Notes under the pieces: generated by a model
Seen by the model: the letters and a program-made list of their open reading frames with translations, nothing else
Databases searched by the model: none
What the model was told of the DNA's origin: nothing
From: Spirochaetaceae bacterium
Lineage (GTDB): Bacteria; Spirochaetota; Spirochaetia; B11-G9
Length of the DNA stretch: 19,733 nt
Reading direction: 5' to 3'
Assembly: GCA_030600745.1 (NCBI GenBank)
Contig: JAUVLL010000013.1
Coordinates: 1 to 19,733 of the forward strand
Shown here: positions 16,355 through 19,733 of the stretch, piece by piece
How the letters are laid out: the number at the start of each line of letters is the position of its first letter
Position numbering within the stretch: the stretch's first letter is position 1
Translations under genes and position numbers: made by a program

Positions 16355-17317
16355 TTATTGCACTTCATCTGTAATTTTCAGAGCTTCTATAGTACTTACT
16401 ACTTTTACAAACAGACCATCTTCAAGCAGTGTCTGGCCTCTGGCCACAATCACATCACCATCCTTGAGGCCACTTATAATTTCCTGCTGATTATCTATCT
16501 TCAATCCAGGCACTACCTGTCTTTTTTCGGCTATATTTCTTTCTGCTGATTCCGGATCTTCCCGTATGATAAAAACATAATACTCACCAAAACGGTTAAT
16601 CATGGCTTCTGCAGGTATTTTTATTATTCCTTTTTTCTCTTCAGTAACAATTTTTACTTCTGCAAACATACCGGCTTTCAATCCGGACGTTTTGTCATCA
16701 AGGTGCAGTTTTATCTCCATGGTTCTTGAACTCTGGTCTACAATGGGACTTAGTTCCCGGATACTGCCTGTAAAAAGTTTTCCAGGGAAAGCCTCAGTTT
16801 TAATAACTGCCGGAAGACCTACACGCATTCTGGAGATAAACTTTTCAGCAACATAGAGGATAACCTCGAGTTCATCCATCTTGCTTATCTTTACGATCGG
16901 CAGATTGGGAGCTACGTTCGCTCCTATCTGAACAGGTACCTGTGTTACTGTCCCTGAAATTGATGCTTTTACAGGGCTGGCTGCAAATGTCATTCCAGGT
17001 CTGGACGGATCAATTTCTGCAATAATCTGATCTTTCCGGACAGTATCTCCAACCTTTACATATAAAGTTTTCAGTTTCCCAGCAGTATCAGCAAAGGTAT
17101 CCACAGTTGTTCTTGCGGCAATATCACCATTAAGCTGCAAATAGTTTTTTATTTCTCCTTTAACAGCAACAGTTGTACTGACAGCAAATACTGTAACAGA
17201 TTCTTCTGTTTTATCAGCAGAACCTTTAAATACTGAATCAGTTTTCTTACTGCACCCCAATAAAAGGAATAAAACAATAAGCGTAATAAGGCATGAGTGT
17301 ATTATTTTTCTATTCAT
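16355..17317 (-). CDS. periplasmic adaptor lipoprotein of RND pump (HlyD/AcrA family)
   Basis: A membrane-fusion protein of 320 residues. The N-terminus MNRKIIHSCLITLIVLFLLL with G-C22 is a lipoprotein signal ending in a lipobox, so C22 should be lipidated and anchor it to the inner membrane. The split lipoyl domain is visible as INGDIAARTTV...LKTLYVKVGDTVRKDQIIAEID and SPVKASISGTVTQVPVQIGANVAP, with almost no coiled-coil hairpin between them, which is shorter than in AcrA. The beta-barrel part follows (LPAVIKTEAFPGKLFTGSI, GLKAGMFAEVKI). It links the RND pump to the TolC-like channel. ATG 17317 overlaps the tolC stop by eight bases and has AAGGA upstream. The short hairpin suggests a different contact with the channel. 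Confidence 0.93.
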   Translation of the reverse strand: MNRKIIHSCLITLIVLFLLLGCSKKTDSVFKGSADKTEESVTVFAVSTTVAVKGEIKNYLQLNGDIAARTTVDTFADTAGKLKTLYVKVGDTVRKDQIIAEIDPSRPGMTFAASPVKASISGTVTQVPVQIGANVAPNLPIVKISKMDELEVILYVAEKFISRMRVGLPAVIKTEAFPGKLFTGSIRELSPIVDQSSRTMEIKLHLDDKTSGLKAGMFAEVKIVTEEKKGIIKIPAEAMINRFGEYYVFIIREDPESAERNIAEKRQVVPGLKIDNQQEIISGLKDGDVIVARGQTLLEDGLFVKVVSTIEALKITDEVQ

Positions 17318-18674
17318 TTGAAGTTTCCTTTATTTCTTCCAGGGTTGCATTAAGTGCGTATTCCAGATCAAGCAGTCCGGTAATATAATTAAATTTTTCT
17401 TTTAAAACTTCCAGTTTGGCAGTATTCAGATCTCTTTCTGCATCTTTAACCTCAAGAAGTTCCTTACTTCCGGCATCATAGGCCTCCTGGGACATCCTGT
17501 AGGCCTCATCAGCCAGACTGATATTCAGAATTAGTGTTTCCAGTTGTTCCATTGATTTGTTAAGCTTCATTACAAAAGTCTTAATTTCCATTCTGGCACC
17601 CATACGGGTCTGAGCAAGTCCTAATTTCATCTGTATAATTCCATCTTCCATATCTCTTATTCCGGTCTGTGCTTTTGACCAGGGAAGAAGCGAATCCAGA
17701 GACATAACCAGAGTCATTCTAAACATACCGCTCTGCTGGTTCCAGTTAGTGCCCATGTCTTCAAACCAGTTGTTTTCCCATGGATCAAGTCCATAGGCAG
17801 GATCATAGTTTAAACCTAATATAAGCATTGGCGTCATTGCCTGCAGCTTTAACCCGGCCTTTGCATTTTCAAAACCTTGAATGGTTTTATTCATGGAGAG
17901 TATATCCAATCTGCCGCCCAGGAAATAATTTGTAAGTTGTTCGGTGTCCAGATGGACAGGTTCAACTACAATGTCTCCTTCCAGACTTATCTCTTCTTCC
18001 AGGTCTATCCCAAGAAGCATTTTAAAACCGTTTATCATTGTTGTGTAACCCAGTTTCATTTCTGTATAGGCGGGTTTAAGATTTTCATACCCTACCTGTG
18101 CAGACAATACCGATAGTTCAGGAACAAGACCATTTTTGTAATTTATTTTTGCCTGTTCAAACCTGTCATTGGCAGCTTCTATATTTTGTTCCATAAGCCA
18201 TAGGTTTTCTTCAAATACCAGAATGTTATAGAAATTTTTCTTTACATCCCTCTCCAGTTGTTTTAATGCTGTTTCGTAGGATATGAGGCCGGCAGCATAA
18301 TCAATTTTTGTGCCTTCAATTTCTTTAATGAGTGAAAAGTTCAGGTTCAGGGAAAAATCAAGTCCTGCTGAAAGTCCCCATCGTGGGATTTCTGTTGGAA
18401 CATATCCAGGAAGCCCAAAAGCTGCCATTGGATCATCCTTCTCCAGGTTCCAGCGCATCAGCGTACCACTAGCCTGAACAGTAGGTATAAACCTGTTCCA
18501 TGACAGGTCAGCAGCCCGTTTTTTAATCTCAACATCCAGTTTGCTGCTTTTCAGCCCCAGATTATTTCCCAAAGCCAGTTTCACAGATTTTTCAATATCA
18601 AGTACTACTGTTTCAGCAGAAATCGTTGCAACCATTAGTATGGTCATAAGTAAAACAGACACTATTTCTTTCAT
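17310..18674 (-). CDS. TolC-like outer membrane efflux protein
   Basis: I place the start at ATG 18674, giving 454 residues. It is preceded by GGGAG and overlaps the tetR stop as ATGA, and it puts a proper signal peptide at the N-terminus: MKEIVSVLLMTILMVATISA, with cleavage before ETVV. A longer frame reaches 18773 but its extra 33 residues are antisense-like sequence inside tetR. The mature protein has the two repeated long helical segments of the outer membrane efflux family (VLDIEKSVKLALGNNLGLKS and YAAGLISYETALKQLERDVKKNF in the first part; AYRMSQEAYDAGSKELLEVKDAERDL near the end). As a trimer it makes the outer membrane and periplasmic channel for the RND pump encoded downstream. Confidence 0.92.
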   Translation of the reverse strand: MKEIVSVLLMTILMVATISAETVVLDIEKSVKLALGNNLGLKSSKLDVEIKKRAADLSWNRFIPTVQASGTLMRWNLEKDDPMAAFGLPGYVPTEIPRWGLSAGLDFSLNLNFSLIKEIEGTKIDYAAGLISYETALKQLERDVKKNFYNILVFEENLWLMEQNIEAANDRFEQAKINYKNGLVPELSVLSAQVGYENLKPAYTEMKLGYTTMINGFKMLLGIDLEEEISLEGDIVVEPVHLDTEQLTNYFLGGRLDILSMNKTIQGFENAKAGLKLQAMTPMLILGLNYDPAYGLDPWENNWFEDMGTNWNQQSGMFRMTLVMSLDSLLPWSKAQTGIRDMEDGIIQMKLGLAQTRMGARMEIKTFVMKLNKSMEQLETLILNISLADEAYRMSQEAYDAGSKELLEVKDAERDLNTAKLEVLKEKFNYITGLLDLEYALNATLEEIKETSNE

Positions 18675-19586
18675 TGCTGGCTCCCTTTTAGACCATATAA
18701 AAAAAGCTGGTGGATTTTTCTTATATGTAACTTCATGGTAACCGGAGAACAATTCGTTCCCATGCACTCCCATAATCCATGAATAAGAATAAAACTAAGC
18801 CCTTCAGCTATCAGATCAGCCGAAAATCCAAGGGGATTAAAACTGCTGGTCATAGTTACAATATTTATAAACTCAGAGAACTTCTCATATCTCTGATCTG
18901 CAGGTTTTAGAGGCTTATTGACAAATTGATACCTTAACCAGTTCATTATTGTAAAAATTGATGGTTTAAGAAGAAAATAGGAAGTCATAACATAAAAAAT
19001 ACAGTAGAGCTGTTCCTCAAACGACTCAAATCCGGTTATTCTTTCGATGATAAGCTCGGTCAGCCTTTCCTTTTCGCTGCCTACCACATCTTCTATCATC
19101 TGTTCCTTATTATCAAAGTAAAAGTAAAGACTGCTTTTTCCACTATGCCCACTAAGCCCATACCTGACAATGAACCTGATGGCTTTTACCATCTGGCCTG
19201 TTTCTTTCTGTGTAAAAAGTGTTTCACTAAACAGTCGCTGGTTAAGAAGAAATCCACCTACAGAAAGAATAAATCCCGAAATGGATCGCGCTTCATCCTC
19301 TGAAAACCCTGACTGCGTTTTCTGTATAGTCAACCAGTAGTGTATCTAAATTCATTTTTTCTCTGAATCCTGATTTTTGCAAAAGAGTCTGATATTTCCT
19401 GATAAAATCGGTTTTCATTGCCAGAAGAATAGCAACTTTATTATTGAAATATCGGTACAGGGCAGGTTTTGTCATCCCCAGAGCATCAGCAAGGGAGGAA
19501 AGAGAGGTATTATAAAAAAAATTATCTCCCCAGACCTTATAGGCTGTATCAATAATCAGCTGTATCTTTTGTTCCCGTTTATTCAT
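18671..19586 (-). pseudogene. TetR/AcrR-family repressor, split by a frameshift, with a second HTH-like segment
   Basis: Two frames make one regulator. Frame one starts at ATG 19586 (AGGGG four bases upstream) and gives 97 residues: a full TetR helix-turn-helix (IIDTAYKVWGDNFFYNTSLS, then ADALGMTKPALYRYFNNK) and the next helices up to AVRVFRG. Frame two takes over in the 41-base overlap 19293-19333 and runs to TGA 18673-18671. The best junction is near 19298-19305 (VFR to EDEARSISGF), one base missing. The second half contains KSSLYFYFDNKEQMIEDVV, itself very like the end of a TetR HTH, then a helical ligand-binding region. The repaired protein would have about 300 residues, long for TetR. 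It heads the efflux operon and overlaps tolC by ATGA, so it should repress it. As written, repression is probably lost. Confidence 0.8.
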
Positions 19587-19599
19587 ATTTCCCCTGACA

Positions 19600-19627
19600 A
19601 AAAGTTACCGAACAGTCGTTAACTTTT
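19600..19627. promoter_or_regulatory. 28-bp palindromic operator for the tetR-efflux operon
   Basis: Twelve-base arms AAAAGTTAcCGA (19600-19611) and TCGtTAACTTTT (19616-19627) match except at one position and flank ACAG. The site lies 14 bases before the tetR start and covers the predicted transcription start, the position expected for a self-regulating TetR repressor. Confidence 0.65.
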
Positions 19628-19630
19628 CTA

Positions 19631-19659
19631 AAAATAATTCAGAAGCCCCAAAAAGTCAA
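19631..19659 (-). promoter_or_regulatory. promoter of the tetR-efflux operon
   Basis: On the minus strand TTGACT (19659-19654) and TATTTT (19636-19631) are 17 bases apart. Transcription would start near 19624, inside the palindromic operator. This one promoter could drive all five genes down to the PII-like gene. Confidence 0.55.
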
Positions 19660-19671
19660 TAGAATATTCTA
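19660..19671. promoter_or_regulatory. 12-bp palindrome next to the -35 box
   Basis: TAGAATATTCTA is perfectly self-complementary and directly abuts the -35 box of the efflux promoter. It could bind a second regulator; chance in AT-rich DNA is possible. Confidence 0.3.
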
Positions 19672-19706
19672 TCTGTTAATGCTACAATCCAGGAGAAACT
19701 AATAAC

Positions 19707-19721
19707 AGCTATTTGCGCTGT
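19707..19721 (-). repeat. second, inverted copy of the 15-bp motif at 6384-6398
   Basis: AGCTATTTGCGCTGT here is the exact reverse complement of the stress-protein leader motif. It lies about 120 bases upstream of tetR. On the minus strand it follows TAATAT, so a distal promoter with this motif at its start is conceivable. Confidence 0.35.
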
Positions 19722-19733
19722 ACTCATATTAAG

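Noticed and set aside
18675..18773. N-terminal extension of the TolC-like protein
   Set aside because: The extra 33 codons lie in another frame of tetR, lack a ribosome site, and would bury the clear signal peptide that begins at 18674.

Overview
The window is AT-rich, densely packed bacterial DNA. It carries a lipoprotein/TolC/RND tripartite pump, so the host has an outer membrane. It also has several c-di-GMP proteins, a YgiQ radical SAM protein and an RND operon ending in a small PII-like protein. I infer a free-living diderm anaerobe, most likely a spirochaete; that placement is inference, because no rRNA or tRNA is present to settle it. TTG, GTG and ATG starts are all used.

Left part (1-5363, + strand): a promoter and operator-like repeat precede a doubly frameshifted Phd/YefM-type antitoxin relic with no toxin beside it. 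Next is a Nit1/Nit2-like carbon-nitrogen hydrolase. A two-gene c-di-GMP unit follows: a double PilZ protein with a large acyltransferase-like C-terminus, coupled through TAATG to a membrane V4R-GAF-HD-GYP phosphodiesterase.

Middle (5332-11662): a convergent SAM methyltransferase; a universal stress protein; a minus-strand pair of a cupin and the deletion scar of an aspartate/glutamate racemase; then a + strand set of ygiQ (interrupted by an in-frame TAG), a MATE exporter and a patatin-like lipase.

Right part (11672-19733, all minus strand): a GAF-HD-GYP protein lies downstream of a tightly coupled efflux operon running tetR-tolC-mfp-rnd-PII-like, with overlapping stop and start codons at three of its four junctions. 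The tetR gene is split by a frameshift, and its second half contains another TetR-like HTH. A 28-bp palindrome overlapping the predicted start site is the likely operator.

Cross-cutting points: four genes in 20 kb are visibly broken (antitoxin, racemase, ygiQ, tetR), which means either real decay or consensus errors in the assembly. Two HD-GYP enzymes and a double PilZ receptor make c-di-GMP signalling the main theme. No CRISPR array, insertion sequence, tRNA or convincing rho-independent terminator was seen.
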